Source: a bacterium (lineage in GTDB: Bacteria > Desulfobacterota > JAPLJL01). Taken from it: DNA of 16,644 nt. Position 1 is the first letter of the stretch. Each line of letters begins with the position of its first letter. Below, piece after piece: positions 1 through 7,385 of the stretch. The notes below the pieces were generated by a model. That model was not told the origin of the DNA, did not search any database, and saw only the letters and a program-made list of their open reading frames with translations. The position numbers and the translations under genes were made by a program. The DNA lies in NCBI GenBank assembly GCA_028713675.1, contig JAQTNV010000070.1, positions 1 through 16,644 on the forward strand, written 5' to 3'.

Positions 1-812
1 GAGCTGTACTGGGACGAGAAGAGGGTCTTCAGGTGGGTGAAGAGGGTCCGCTGGGAGGCGGTCTCGGGGATTTTCAGGAAGAGACCGAGAGTGACCAGGA
101 CGAGGGCCAGGAGCAGAAACAAATGACGGCGCCGGAAGGGGCGGAGGAGGAAGAAAAAAGCGGGGGGAAGGGTGAGGAAGGCCGCGACCCAGGCGGCCCG
201 GGAACGGGTGAGAATCAGGAAGGTAAATTGCAGGAGGAAGGAGAAAAAGGCGATCCCGCGGCGGGAGGCGGAGGCGCTCCCCAGGAGCCCGGCGGTGAGG
301 GGGAGGGTGAGAATCAGGAACTGCGCGGCATGGTTGGCATGATCGAAGGTGCCGGTCACCATGGGCTCCCCGTACTGGTCGGTGATGGTTTCCCAGAAGA
401 TCCCGGCGGATTGCAGAATGGCCAGGAGGGAAACGATCCCGGCGGAAACGGCCACGAGAAAGATCAGGAAGGAAAAGTCCTCGACCCGGGTGAACCGGTT
501 GGCCAGGAGCCAATAAACCGCGACCGCGCCCAGGAGGATTGCCCCTCCGTGGAAGGCGAAATAGGGGTTGGGCGCGAAAAACAGGGACAACCCCGTCCAG
601 AGCAGAAAAACCCCCAGGAAAGGATGAAAGCGGTATTGGCGATAGGAGATACTGCCCGCGGCCAGGCTCCGGACCAACCAGACAGCCAGGCCGGAAAAGG
701 AGAGCAGCAGGAGCAGGAATTCCTTTCCCAGTTCGAAGTTATAGAAACTCTGATAGGGGAGGGAAAATAAGGGCAGGAGGAAAAACAACAGGGAAATGAC
801 GGCCTTTTCCAT
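1..812 (-). CDS. O-antigen ligase/polymerase family membrane protein (N-terminal part, cut by window edge)
   Basis: Reading the minus strand from ATG at 812 gives an uninterrupted frame of about 270 codons that runs off the left edge. The product is strongly hydrophobic, with several likely membrane segments (roughly residues 4-19, 31-50, 64-80, 90-103, 114-135, 163-178, 190-202 and 229-246). Residues about 153-172 read GTFDHANHAAQFL, resembling the G-T-F-x-x-x-N-x-x-A motif of the Wzy/WaaL family, and about 201-209 read LTRSRAAWV, resembling that family's SRxAW motif. Members join or polymerise polysaccharide units at the outer face of the inner membrane. The catalytic periplasmic loop and C-terminus lie outside the window. 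No clear Shine-Dalgarno sequence precedes the ATG, and the frame stays open a little upstream, so the start is not certain. It is divergent from hsp20. A Wzy polymerase or bicarbonate-transporter-like relative is also possible. Confidence 0.8.
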   Translation of the reverse strand, partial: MEKAVISLLFFLLPLFSLPYQSFYNFELGKEFLLLLLSFSGLAVWLVRSLAAGSISYRQYRFHPFLGVFLLWTGLSLFFAPNPYFAFHGGAILLGAVAVYWLLANRFTRVEDFSFLIFLVAVSAGIVSLLAILQSAGIFWETITDQYGEPMVTGTFDHANHAAQFLILTLPLTAGLLGSASASRRGIAFFSFLLQFTFLILTRSRAAWVAAFLTLPPAFFFLLRPFRRRHLFLLLALVLVTLGLFLKIPETASQRTLFTHLKTLFSSQYS

Positions 813-905
813 TTTTAAATTTGGTTTCGAGATGGCTGCGCCCCCGTCGGGCAGGCCCTTTCGCAAGGCCCGGGGTTCGAGCTCACCGCTCCGAATGTGC
901 CGATA

Positions 906-933
906 ATTTTAACCGCCATATAAACTTGGACAA
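906..933 (-). promoter_or_regulatory. possible sigma-70-type promoter for the minus-strand membrane protein
   Basis: On the minus strand, TTGTCC (933-928) and TAAAAT (911-906) are separated by 16 bases, which suits a -35/-10 pair. Transcription would begin near 899 and leave a leader of about 87 bases. It lies in the AT-rich part of the divergent spacer (813-1068). The boxes are imperfect and this is a pattern match only. Confidence 0.3.
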
Positions 934-1000
934 ATATTTTCCGGATCTGTCCCGCCCAGGTCATATTTTACTTTATCAACCGCTTTATCCTAAGGGCTTT

Positions 1001-1029
1001 TTGACCAGTACGACAATTTCCACTATATA
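1001..1029 (+). promoter_or_regulatory. sigma-70-type promoter for hsp20 (and probably lon)
   Basis: TTGACC (1001-1006) and TATATA (1024-1029) are separated by exactly 17 bases, a good vegetative promoter match, inside an AT-rich block that stands out from the GC-rich genes. The start would fall near 1036, about 33 bases before the hsp20 ATG. I saw neither a CIRCE inverted repeat nor a clear heat-shock sigma-factor promoter, so heat control cannot be read from this site. Confidence 0.55.
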
Positions 1030-1068
1030 TTACTAATACAACGCAGTAATCAGGAGGGAACGGCAGGC

Positions 1069-1527
1069 ATGATGTTAGGGGATGACTGGTATTCGCTTGG
1101 GCTGACCTCGATCGAACGGGAGGTGGAACGGATGATCCGTTCCTTCTTCTCCGAGTTTCGCGAAAGCCTGGCTCTGCAGCGGGGACAGCCTTACCCCCTG
1201 GTGGACATCCATGAAACCAAGGACAAGATCCGGATCATGGTGGAAGTGTCCGGCCTGTCCGAGCAGGATATCGAACTGACTGTTTCCTCGGACATTGTCA
1301 TTATCGAGGGGGAGAAGAAAGAGGCCGAGGCCAAGGGAGAACGGCGCCGCTATGTCTGCGTGGAGCGGGAAACCGGGCGCTTCCGCCGGGTGATCGAAAT
1401 CCCGGGGGCGGTGGACACCGGGAAAATCGAGGCCTGGATGCACGAAGGGCTGCTTTATCTTGAGCTTCCCAAGGTCGTGGACCGGCGGGTCCGGCGGCGC
1501 AAGATTCCCATCCGCGCCCAGGAATAG
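1069..1527 (+). CDS. hsp20: Small heat-shock protein, Hsp20/alpha-crystallin family
   Basis: ATP-independent holdase chaperone of 152 residues that binds unfolding proteins as an oligomer in the cytoplasm. Residues about 42-136 form the alpha-crystallin domain, starting PLVDIHETKD and ending GLLYLELPK, with the typical segment VEVSGLSEQDIELTV. Near the C-terminus, residues 146-148 are IPI, the I-x-I motif that docks into a neighbouring subunit. A strong AGGAGGG (1052-1058) lies 10 bases before the ATG at 1069; a second ATG follows immediately at 1072. A sigma-70-like promoter lies just upstream. Lon begins 63 bases downstream on the same strand, so substrates held by Hsp20 and degraded by Lon may be co-expressed; that link is inference. 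The family assignment is secure. The client range is unknown. Confidence 0.95.
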   Translation: MMLGDDWYSLGLTSIEREVERMIRSFFSEFRESLALQRGQPYPLVDIHETKDKIRIMVEVSGLSEQDIELTVSSDIVIIEGEKKEAEAKGERRRYVCVERETGRFRRVIEIPGAVDTGKIEAWMHEGLLYLELPKVVDRRVRRRKIPIRAQE

Positions 1528-1528
1528 G

Positions 1529-1584
1529 AAGCCCAAGAGCTAAGAAGCCTAAAAATTAATAAGCCTAAGAGTTAAGAATATTAA
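1529..1584 (+). repeat. degenerate 8/16-base tandem array between hsp20 and lon
   Basis: Three consecutive 16-base units lie at 1529-1544, 1545-1560 and 1561-1576. Units 1 and 3 differ at only two positions; unit 2 is more divergent. Each splits into two 8-mers (AAGCCCAA, GAGCTAAG, AAGCCTAA, AAATTAAT, AAGCCTAA, GAGTTAAG, then AATATTAA). All seven 8-mers have A at positions 2 and 7. The array fills almost the whole spacer. Its function is unknown. It resembles in style the 7-base arrays in later spacers. Confidence 0.75.
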
Positions 1585-1590
1585 AAGGAC

Positions 1591-4062
1591 ATGAGCGAAA
1601 GCGAAGAAAAAATTATCGCCCCGGAAAAGGAACTCGACAGCGAGGAATTGCGGATCCCGGAAATCCTGCCGCTTCTGGCCGTCCGGGACGTGGTGGTCTT
1701 CCCCTACATGATCATCACCCTCTTTGTCGGCCGGGAAATCAGCATCCGCTCGGTGGATGAGGCCCTGGAAAAGAACCGCTTCATTTTCATCGCGGCCCAG
1801 AAAAGCCCCGCCGAGGAAGACCCCAATCCCAAGGACATCTTCCCGTTCGGAACCATCGCGCTGATCATGCGGATGCTGAAACTGCCCGACGGTCGGGTCA
1901 AGGTCCTGATCCAGGGCCTGGAGCGGGGCCGGATCAGCGAATATACCCAGGAAAAACCATTCCTCGCGGTCCGGGTGGAACGGATCGCGGAGCTTCCCAT
2001 TCCCGAGGTCAACCTTGAGCTGGAGGCCCGGATCCGGAATGTCCGGGAGCAGCTGGAAAAGATGGTTTCCCTGGGCCGGGTGGTGCCCCCGGATTTCATG
2101 ATGGTGATCGAGAATATCAACGACGCGGGCCGGCTGGCCGACGTGGTGGCCGCCAACCTGAATCTCAAGATCGAGAACGCCCAGCACGTCCTGGAGACCA
2201 TGGACCCGGTCCAGCGGCTGACCTCCCTGAACGAGATCCTGGGGCGGGAACTCGAACTCCTGACCATGCAGGCCAAGATCCAGTCCCAGGCCCGGGAAGG
2301 GATTACCAAGTCCCAGCGGGAATATTTCCTCCGGGAGCAGCTGAAGGCCATCCAGGGCGAGCTCGGGGAGCTGGACGAGCGGCTGACCGAGATGGAGGAA
2401 CTCCGGAACAAGATCAAGGCGGCCAAGATGCCCAAGGAGGTGGGGGAGGAGGCGGAAAAACAGCTGACCCGCCTGGAAAGGATGCACCCGGACGCCGCCG
2501 AAGCCACGGTGGCCCGGACCTACCTGGACTGGCTGATCGAGCTGCCCTGGAGCAAGCAGACCACGGATATCCTGGAACTCCCGAAAGCCCAGAAAGTCCT
2601 GGATGAGGACCACTACGACCTGGAGCGGGTCAAGGAAAGGATTCTCGAATACCTGGGGGTGCGCAAGCTGAAACAGGACATGCGCGGACCCATCCTCTGT
2701 TTCGTGGGCCCCCCCGGGGTGGGGAAAACCTCCCTGGGCCGGTCGATCGCCCGGGCGATGGGGAGAAATTTCGTCCGGATCTCCCTCGGGGGCCTCAGGG
2801 ACGAGGCCGAGATCCGCGGGCACCGCCGGACCTATATCGGGGCGCTCCCGGGCAAGCTCATCCAGGGGATGAAGCAGGCCGGGTCGAACAACCCGGTTTT
2901 CATGATGGACGAGGTGGACAAGCTGGGCCAGGATTTCCGCGGGGATCCCTCCTCGGCCCTGCTCGAGATCCTGGACCCGGAGCAGAACAGCAATTTTACC
3001 GACCACTACCTGGGGGTGCCCATGGACCTTTCCCGGGTTCTCTTCATCGCCACCGCCAATCTGCTCGACACGATCCACCCGACCCTCCTGGACCGGATGG
3101 AGATCATCACCATCTCCGGCTATACCGATGAGGACAAGCTGAACATTGCCCGGAAATTCCTGATCCCCCGGCAGCTGGAAGCCAACGGCCTGAAGCCCGA
3201 GCACCTGGAGATCTCGGACAAGGCGATGAAGAAAATCATCAGCGAGTACACCAAGGAAGCGGGCCTCCGCAACCTCGAACGCGAGATCGCCCGGGTCTGC
3301 CGCAAGGTGGCCCGGCGAGTGGCGGAAGGGGAAAAGGGGCCTTTTCATGTTGATCCGCATTTCGTGGAGAAACTGCTCGGGCCCCCGCACTTCCTGCCCG
3401 AGGCGGAAGCGGAAAAGGATTCGATCGGGGTGTCCACCGGGCTGGCCTGGACGGAAAATGGCGGGGATATCATCCGGGTGGAAGCCACGATCATGAAAGG
3501 GCGGGGGGAACTGACCCTGACCGGGCACCTGGGTGAGGTGATGAAGGAATCCGCCCGGGCGGCCCTTTCTTACGCCCGGAGCCGGGCCGCCCGGTTCGGG
3601 CTGGACGCGAATTTTTACCGGGAGAGCGATATCCACATCCACGTCCCCGCCGGCGCCACCCCCAAGGACGGCCCCTCGGCCGGGATCACGATGGCGGTGG
3701 CCCTGGTTTCGGCCCTGACCAAGATCCCGGTGAGGCGGGAAGTGGCCATGACCGGGGAGATCACCCTCCGGGGCCAGGTCCTGCCGATCGGGGGCCTGAA
3801 GGAGAAAGCCCTGGCGGCGGCGCGGGCCAAGATCCGGGAGGTCATCATTCCCGAACAGAATCTCAAGGACCTGGTTGAGATTCCCAGGTACGTGAAGAAA
3901 CATCTGAAATTTATTCCGGTTCGGAACGTTGACGAGGTGATAAACATTGCTCTGCGGGGAAAGATCCCGGCCGGATCCTCCCGAACCAGGAATTCCTCCA
4001 AAAATATCTCCGGCGGTAATGTCCAAAAAATTGCGCGAGCTCGGCGAGCTCGCAATCGTTGA
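1591..4062 (+). CDS. lon: ATP-dependent Lon protease (LonA type)
   Basis: Cytoplasmic hexameric AAA+ protease that unfolds and degrades damaged and selected regulatory proteins. The 823 residues fit the family. An N-terminal substrate-binding domain begins near residue 24 ([13 protein letters not shown]) and runs to about 220, followed by a coiled region around 225-300. The ATPase has Walker A GPPGVGKT (373-380) and Walker B FMMDE (437-441). The protease domain carries the catalytic serine in PKDGPSAG (S696) and lysine in GGLKEK (K737), the expected Ser-Lys dyad. An AAGGA lies only one base before the ATG, unusually close, so initiation may be weak or shaped by the upstream repeat. The last 35 or so residues form a basic, low-complexity tail beyond the usual end, and the gene overlaps thiL by 44 bases. 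Confidence 0.98.
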   Translation: MSESEEKIIAPEKELDSEELRIPEILPLLAVRDVVVFPYMIITLFVGREISIRSVDEALEKNRFIFIAAQKSPAEEDPNPKDIFPFGTIALIMRMLKLPDGRVKVLIQGLERGRISEYTQEKPFLAVRVERIAELPIPEVNLELEARIRNVREQLEKMVSLGRVVPPDFMMVIENINDAGRLADVVAANLNLKIENAQHVLETMDPVQRLTSLNEILGRELELLTMQAKIQSQAREGITKSQREYFLREQLKAIQGELGELDERLTEMEELRNKIKAAKMPKEVGEEAEKQLTRLERMHPDAAEATVARTYLDWLIELPWSKQTTDILELPKAQKVLDEDHYDLERVKERILEYLGVRKLKQDMRGPILCFVGPPGVGKTSLGRSIARAMGRNFVRISLGGLRDEAEIRGHRRTYIGALPGKLIQGMKQAGSNNPVFMMDEVDKLGQDFRGDPSSALLEILDPEQNSNFTDHYLGVPMDLSRVLFIATANLLDTIHPTLLDRMEIITISGYTDEDKLNIARKFLIPRQLEANGLKPEHLEISDKAMKKIISEYTKEAGLRNLEREIARVCRKVARRVAEGEKGPFHVDPHFVEKLLGPPHFLPEAEAEKDSIGVSTGLAWTENGGDIIRVEATIMKGRGELTLTGHLGEVMKESARAALSYARSRAARFGLDANFYRESDIHIHVPAGATPKDGPSAGITMAVALVSALTKIPVRREVAMTGEITLRGQVLPIGGLKEKALAAARAKIREVIIPEQNLKDLVEIPRYVKKHLKFIPVRNVDEVINIALRGKIPAGSSRTRNSSKNISGGNVQKIARARRARNR

Positions 4063-5026
4063 CTCGATCCGGAAGAGGTTTCGGGATTTTCGTCCCCGGG
4101 CCCTGCGGGGGATCGGGGACGATGCCGCGGTAATCCTCCCGAAACCGGGGTCCCGCTATCTGGTGACCACCGATCTTCTGATCGAGAAGGTGCACTTCGA
4201 CCTGGCTTTCACTTCTCCCCGGGACCTGGGCTTCAAATCCCTCACGGTGAATTTAAGCGATCTCGCGGCGATGGGGGGCGTGCCCCGCTACGCCTTCCTG
4301 GGGCTGGGGCTTCCCGCCGGGCTTTCCCGGGATTTCCTCAACGAATTTTTTTCCGGATGGGCCCGGGCGGCCCGGAGATATGAAACCAACCTCGTCGGGG
4401 GCGACCTTTCCCGCGCCCCGGCGGTCTTCATCGCGGTGACGGTTGTGGGCGAGACCCTGCCCTCCGGTTTCATCGGACGGGACGGGGCGCGGCCCGGAGA
4501 CGGGGTTTTCGTTTCGGGCTGGCCGGGGGAATCGGCCCTGGGATTGGAATATTTGAGCCGCGGCAAGCAGAAAGACCCGTCGGGACGGCGCTGGATCCGG
4601 AAGCATCTTCTCCCCGAGCCGCGGCTCCGGCTGGGCCAGGAATTGTCCCGCCGGAAACTCGCCCACTCCCTGATGGATCTTTCCGACGGCCTGGTCCTGG
4701 ATCTCCGGCGCCTGGCCCGGGAGAGCCGGGCCGCCATTGAAATCGAGACGGGAAGGATCGTACTCGCGACAGGCTTTTCCGCCGCGGCCCGGAAGCTTGG
4801 GCGTGACCCGCTCCGGCTGGCCCTTTCCGGGGGGGAGGATTACGAGCTGATTTTCACCGCGCCCCCGAAAAAATGGGAAGCCGTGGAAGCGCTGGCCCGG
4901 GAGCTCAAGCTTCCGCTTTCGAGGATCGGCATGGTCAAGGCGGGAAAACCGGGGGTGAAGGTCCTGGACCGCGACGGCAAAATCCTGCCGCTTTCCAGAA
5001 GTGGTTACGAACATTTTATTTCATAA
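4019..5026 (+). CDS. thiL: Thiamine-monophosphate kinase
   Basis: Phosphorylates thiamine monophosphate with ATP to thiamine diphosphate, the last step of cofactor synthesis. The 335 residues match the family length. GIGDDAAVI (31-39) holds the Mg-binding aspartates, followed by [11 protein letters not shown] (50-60), [10 protein letters not shown] (78-87), GGDLSRA (127-133), DLSDGL (220-225) and SGGEDYEL (270-277). A longer reading from 3947 is open, but the ATG at 4019 gives the canonical start [17 protein letters not shown], so I chose it. This start lies inside the lon 3' end (44-base overlap), with only a weak purine stretch before it. That suggests translational coupling to lon. A strong palindrome occupies thiL codons 4-13. 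Two repeat elements follow the gene. Confidence 0.96.
   Translation: MSKKLRELGELAIVDSIRKRFRDFRPRALRGIGDDAAVILPKPGSRYLVTTDLLIEKVHFDLAFTSPRDLGFKSLTVNLSDLAAMGGVPRYAFLGLGLPAGLSRDFLNEFFSGWARAARRYETNLVGGDLSRAPAVFIAVTVVGETLPSGFIGRDGARPGDGVFVSGWPGESALGLEYLSRGKQKDPSGRRWIRKHLLPEPRLRLGQELSRRKLAHSLMDLSDGLVLDLRRLARESRAAIEIETGRIVLATGFSAAARKLGRDPLRLALSGGEDYELIFTAPPKKWEAVEALARELKLPLSRIGMVKAGKPGVKVLDRDGKILPLSRSGYEHFIS
4030..4056 (+). other. strong stem-loop in the lon/thiL overlap
   Basis: Two copies of the self-complementary octamer CGAGCTCG (4036-4043 and 4045-4052) are separated by one G and flanked by ATTG (4030-4033) and CAAT (4053-4056). The arms can pair with a two-base bulge (CG at 4034-4035). It lies eight bases after the thiL ATG triplet and ends three bases before the lon stop codon. 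A ribosome finishing lon would melt it, which fits coupled translation; this role is inferred. Confidence 0.55.
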
Positions 5027-5048
5027 CCGTCAGACTTTTTGGGGTGTC

Positions 5049-5068
5049 ATTCCTGCGAAAGCAGGAAT
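5049..5068 (+). repeat. dRS3-like extragenic palindrome
   Basis: ATTCCTGC (5049-5056) and GCAGGAAT (5061-5068) form a perfect 8-bp stem around a GAAA loop, inside the context TGTCATTCC...GGAATCCAGG. This resembles the widespread ATTCCC-N8-GGGAAT repeat (dRS3 in Neisseria; similar elements occur in many proteobacterial genomes). No T-run follows, so a simple intrinsic terminator is unlikely. Confidence 0.7.
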
Positions 5069-5087
5069 CCAGGTTTAAATATTAAGT

Positions 5088-5142
5088 GGTAGCCGCAGGC
5101 TTCAGCCTGCGAAAATGGCGCAACCTAAAGGTTGCGGCTACC
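5088..5142 (+). repeat. cloverleaf-like palindromic element (REP/MITE-like), copy A
   Basis: Outer arms GGTAGCCGCA (5088-5097) and TGCGGCTACC (5133-5142) are perfect inverted repeats. Inside are two perfect hairpins: CGCAGGC-TTCA-GCCTGCG (5094-5111) and CGCAACCT-AA-AGGTTGCG (5119-5136). The hairpins share bases with the inner ends of the outer arms, so the element folds as a three-way junction closed by about 6 bp. It shares its first 11 bases with the element at 11963. No coding frame is present, and no transposase was seen. Confidence 0.75.
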
Positions 5143-5170
5143 TGTGGTTAGAGGTAAATAAAAAAGAAAA

Positions 5171-5812
5171 ATGGCTTTAAAAAAAACACCGGGAAAACTC
5201 ATCACTTTGGAGGGCATCGAGGGATGCGGGAAATCCACGCAGACCCGTCTCCTCGCGGATTGTCTTTCCGGCCGGGGCCGGAAGGTACTGGTGACCCGCG
5301 AGCCGGGCGGAACCGGGACCGGGGAAGCCATCCGGAAATTGCTCCTGGACCCGGCCAACGCCGGCCGGATCGACGCCCGGGCCGAACTCCTGCTCTACCT
5401 GGCGAGCCGCCAGCAGCTTCTGGCCGAGGTGATCATCCCCGCCCTCGCCACCGGAAAGATCGTGCTCTGCGACCGTTACGAGGACGCCACCCTGGCTTAC
5501 CAGGGGTCGGGACGGGGTCTCGGGATGGAAAAAATCCGCCGGCTGATCAGATCCCTGCCCCTCCAGGTCAGGCCCGATCTTACCCTGCTTTTCGACCTCG
5601 AGCCGGAAGAGGGATTCCGGCGGATCAGGAAAGCCAAGAAGATCCTTGACCGGTTCGAACGGGAGAAACTCAACTTCCACCGCCGGGTCCGCGCCGGCTA
5701 CCTCCGGATTGCCCGGGCCGACAAAAAGCGGGTGAAATTGGTGGATGCCAGTCTGTCCCCTCCGGAAGTGCACCGGCGGGTCCTCCAGATCGTCAGCCGT
5801 CAACTTAAATAG
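5171..5812 (+). CDS. tmk: Thymidylate kinase
   Basis: Transfers phosphate from ATP to dTMP to give dTDP, on the path to dTTP for DNA synthesis. At 213 residues it has the usual size. The P-loop is EGIEGCGKST (14-23), the dTMP-binding segment is TREPGGT (42-48), and DRYEDATLAYQG (101-112) is the DR[YH] motif with the downstream Y-Q-G. Basic residues in the lid region (about 150-163, ending LDRFE) supply the charge that the P-loop lacks. Only weak purine-rich sequence precedes the ATG at 5171. The preceding spacer holds two palindromic elements, and the second could contribute a TTGCGG that sits 17 bases before TAAATA (5155-5160), a speculative promoter. tmk next to or near holB is a common bacterial arrangement. 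Confidence 0.97.
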   Translation: MALKKTPGKLITLEGIEGCGKSTQTRLLADCLSGRGRKVLVTREPGGTGTGEAIRKLLLDPANAGRIDARAELLLYLASRQQLLAEVIIPALATGKIVLCDRYEDATLAYQGSGRGLGMEKIRRLIRSLPLQVRPDLTLLFDLEPEEGFRRIRKAKKILDRFEREKLNFHRRVRAGYLRIARADKKRVKLVDASLSPPEVHRRVLQIVSRQLK

Positions 5813-5898
5813 GAGAAGCCGGGACCGGTCTTCACGCTCTGGACATCGGGCGGGGGAGCATCTATTTTTTAGCCTGGGCGAATAATCAAGGAGGGATT

Positions 5899-7317
5899 TT
5901 GGATCTGAAACAGCAATTAAAGCCATTTTTTGAGCCGGAAACCGTCGCGATTGTCGGCGCCACCAAGGGGATCGCCTTCGGGGCCGGATTGCCCCTCTGC
6001 CTTTCCGAGAACGGCCACCGGGACAAGCTCCGGCTGGTCAATCCCCGGGAAAAGGAAATCATCGGGCTCCCGGTTTTCCCGGACGTGGAAGCCATCCCGG
6101 GGAAAGTGGATCTCGCCATCGTGGTGGTGCCCGCCCCGATCTGCCTCTCGGTGTTCCAGGCCTGCGCCCGGAAGGGAATCAAGTCCATCATCCTGGAAGC
6201 GGCCGGTTTTTCCGAAACCGGTCCGGAAGGAAAAAAGCGCGAGGAGGAGCTGAAGGAATTCGCCCGCTCGGCGGGGATGCGGGTGATCGGTCCCAACTGC
6301 ATCGGATTGGTGAACACCTCGAACCGCTTCATCTCCACCCAGGTGCCGTCGGAAAGCCTGACTCCGGGGCCGGTCTCGGTGGTGGCCCAGAGCGGGGTAT
6401 TCGGGAACATCATTCTCGACTGGGGCCCGGAAAACGGGATCCGCTTCGCTAAGGTGATCACCATCGGCAACCGGATGGACGTGGGCGAACTCGACCTGAT
6501 CGAGTACTTGGCCGACGACCCGGCCACCAAGGTGATCGTTTTATATCTCGAGGGGGTGCAGGACGGCCGGGCCTTTCTTTCCCTGGCCGCGCGGGTAAGC
6601 CGGAAGAAGCCTATCCTGATCCTGAAGAGCGGGCGGAGCGAGGTGGGCCGGAAGGCCGTCCTCTCGCACACGGGAAGCCTGTCCGGGGACGACGCGATTT
6701 TCGACGCGGCCTTCCGCCAGTGCGGGGTCATCCGGTCGGATGATTTTTACGGGCTTTTTGACCTGGCCCGCGCTTTCGCGGTGGCCACTCTCCCGAAAGG
6801 GCGGAGGACGGGGATTGTCACCTCGACCGGCTCGATCGGGGTACAGACCTCCGACGCCTGCGTGAACCAGGGCCTTTCGATCCCGGACATTTCCGAGCGG
6901 AGCCGGAGCGAGATGAAGAAGGTCGCCCCCGCCTGGATGTCCATCCGCAATCCCCTGGACGTGGGGCCTTCCGGGCTGTTCGGGGACGGAATGAACGTGG
7001 TCCTGACGGATCCGGACCTGGACGGGATTATCGGGATTCCGGTTCTGCCGTCCTTCGTGGCCAAGGAATTCGTCCGGCAGGGGGTCCCGCCGACGCAGCT
7101 CTTGGGGAACCTGCAGAAGGAACTGCTGAGACCGGGGGGAAAAACCCTGATCCTGGCCCCGATCGGGAACCGGGCCTGGGTCGAGATCCTGCGCGAGGCT
7201 TTCGGGGATCAGGTCCCGATCATCAGCTCGCCGGAAAACGCCGCCCGGGTCATGGCGGCGCTGGTACGGTACCGGGAATATCTGGAAAAGTCAGAAAAAA
7301 AAGGTCAAGGGTCGTAG
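5899..7317 (+). CDS. NDP-forming acyl-CoA synthetase, alpha-type subunit (CoA-binding)
   Basis: The 472 residues match the alpha half of NDP-forming acetyl/acyl-CoA synthetases, which interconvert acyl-CoA plus NDP and phosphate with the free acid, CoA and NTP. A Rossmann CoA-binding domain opens with ETVAIVGATKG (14-24) and includes GPNCIGLVNT (131-140). A succinyl-CoA-ligase-like domain has AQSGVFGN (163-170). LSHTGSLSG (255-263) places the histidine at 257, the residue expected to be phosphorylated. The ATP-grasp beta domain and any acetyltransferase domain are absent here, so the partner must be elsewhere or the protein has another role. The start is TTG at 5899, preceded by AAGGAGGG (5888-5895). 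The stop codon lies inside a heptamer repeat, which encodes the last residues (GQGS). Its place between tmk and holB is unusual. Confidence 0.85.
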   Translation: MDLKQQLKPFFEPETVAIVGATKGIAFGAGLPLCLSENGHRDKLRLVNPREKEIIGLPVFPDVEAIPGKVDLAIVVVPAPICLSVFQACARKGIKSIILEAAGFSETGPEGKKREEELKEFARSAGMRVIGPNCIGLVNTSNRFISTQVPSESLTPGPVSVVAQSGVFGNIILDWGPENGIRFAKVITIGNRMDVGELDLIEYLADDPATKVIVLYLEGVQDGRAFLSLAARVSRKKPILILKSGRSEVGRKAVLSHTGSLSGDDAIFDAAFRQCGVIRSDDFYGLFDLARAFAVATLPKGRRTGIVTSTGSIGVQTSDACVNQGLSIPDISERSRSEMKKVAPAWMSIRNPLDVGPSGLFGDGMNVVLTDPDLDGIIGIPVLPSFVAKEFVRQGVPPTQLLGNLQKELLRPGGKTLILAPIGNRAWVEILREAFGDQVPIISSPENAARVMAALVRYREYLEKSEKKGQGS

Positions 7318-7375
7318 GTCAAAGGTCATAGCTATTAAGATTTTACCCATGACCCATCACCTAACACCCATGACC
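7303..7375 (+). repeat. inverted pair of heptamer arrays forming a long imperfect hairpin
   Basis: The 5' arm is four tandem 7-mers, GGTCAAG, GGTCGTA, GGTCAAA, GGTCATA (7303-7330). The 3' arm (7345-7375) is ACCCATG, ACCCATC, ACCTAAC, ACCCATG, ACC, whose complement is again a 7-base series starting GGT. Bases 7303-7329 and 7349-7375 are complementary at 21 of 27 positions, with a 19-base loop. The upstream stop codon (7315-7317) is inside the 5' arm, and the GGAAA before holB begins at the end of the 3' arm. Confidence 0.8.
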
Positions 7376-7385
7376 GGAAATTAAA

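Noticed and set aside
33-770. Long plus-strand open frame encoding a Gly/Glu/Gln-rich protein of 245 residues
   Set aside because: It is the antisense shadow of the minus-strand membrane protein; the composition is that expected of the complement of hydrophobic codons, and no domain is recognisable.
868-900. tRNA-like GGTTCGAG segment followed by CACCGCTCC
   Set aside because: The T-stem does not pair well and no matching acceptor or anticodon arm is found upstream.
821-1036. Small 71-residue plus-strand frame in the divergent spacer
   Set aside because: It crosses the AT-rich promoter region, has no ribosome binding site or recognisable motif, and base composition changes in the middle of it.
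1030-1068. CIRCE or other heat-shock operator in front of hsp20
   Set aside because: I looked for the TTAGCACTC/GAGTGCTAA inverted repeat and for a heat-shock sigma-factor promoter and found neither in 813-1068.
3947-4018. Upstream extension of thiL by 24 residues
   Set aside because: The extra residues are Pro/Arg-rich, unlike the family, and lie fully within lon; the ATG at 4019 gives the conserved N-terminus.
1549-4026. An 825-residue open frame on the minus strand
   Set aside because: It lies fully opposite lon, whose catalytic motifs are intact. The shadow has a Gly/Pro/His/Leu-rich composition with no motif, as expected from GC-rich codon use.
7303-7375. CRISPR array as an explanation of the periodic repeats
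   Set aside because: The units are 7 bases with no spacers, the arrays are inverted to one another, and no cas gene is near.
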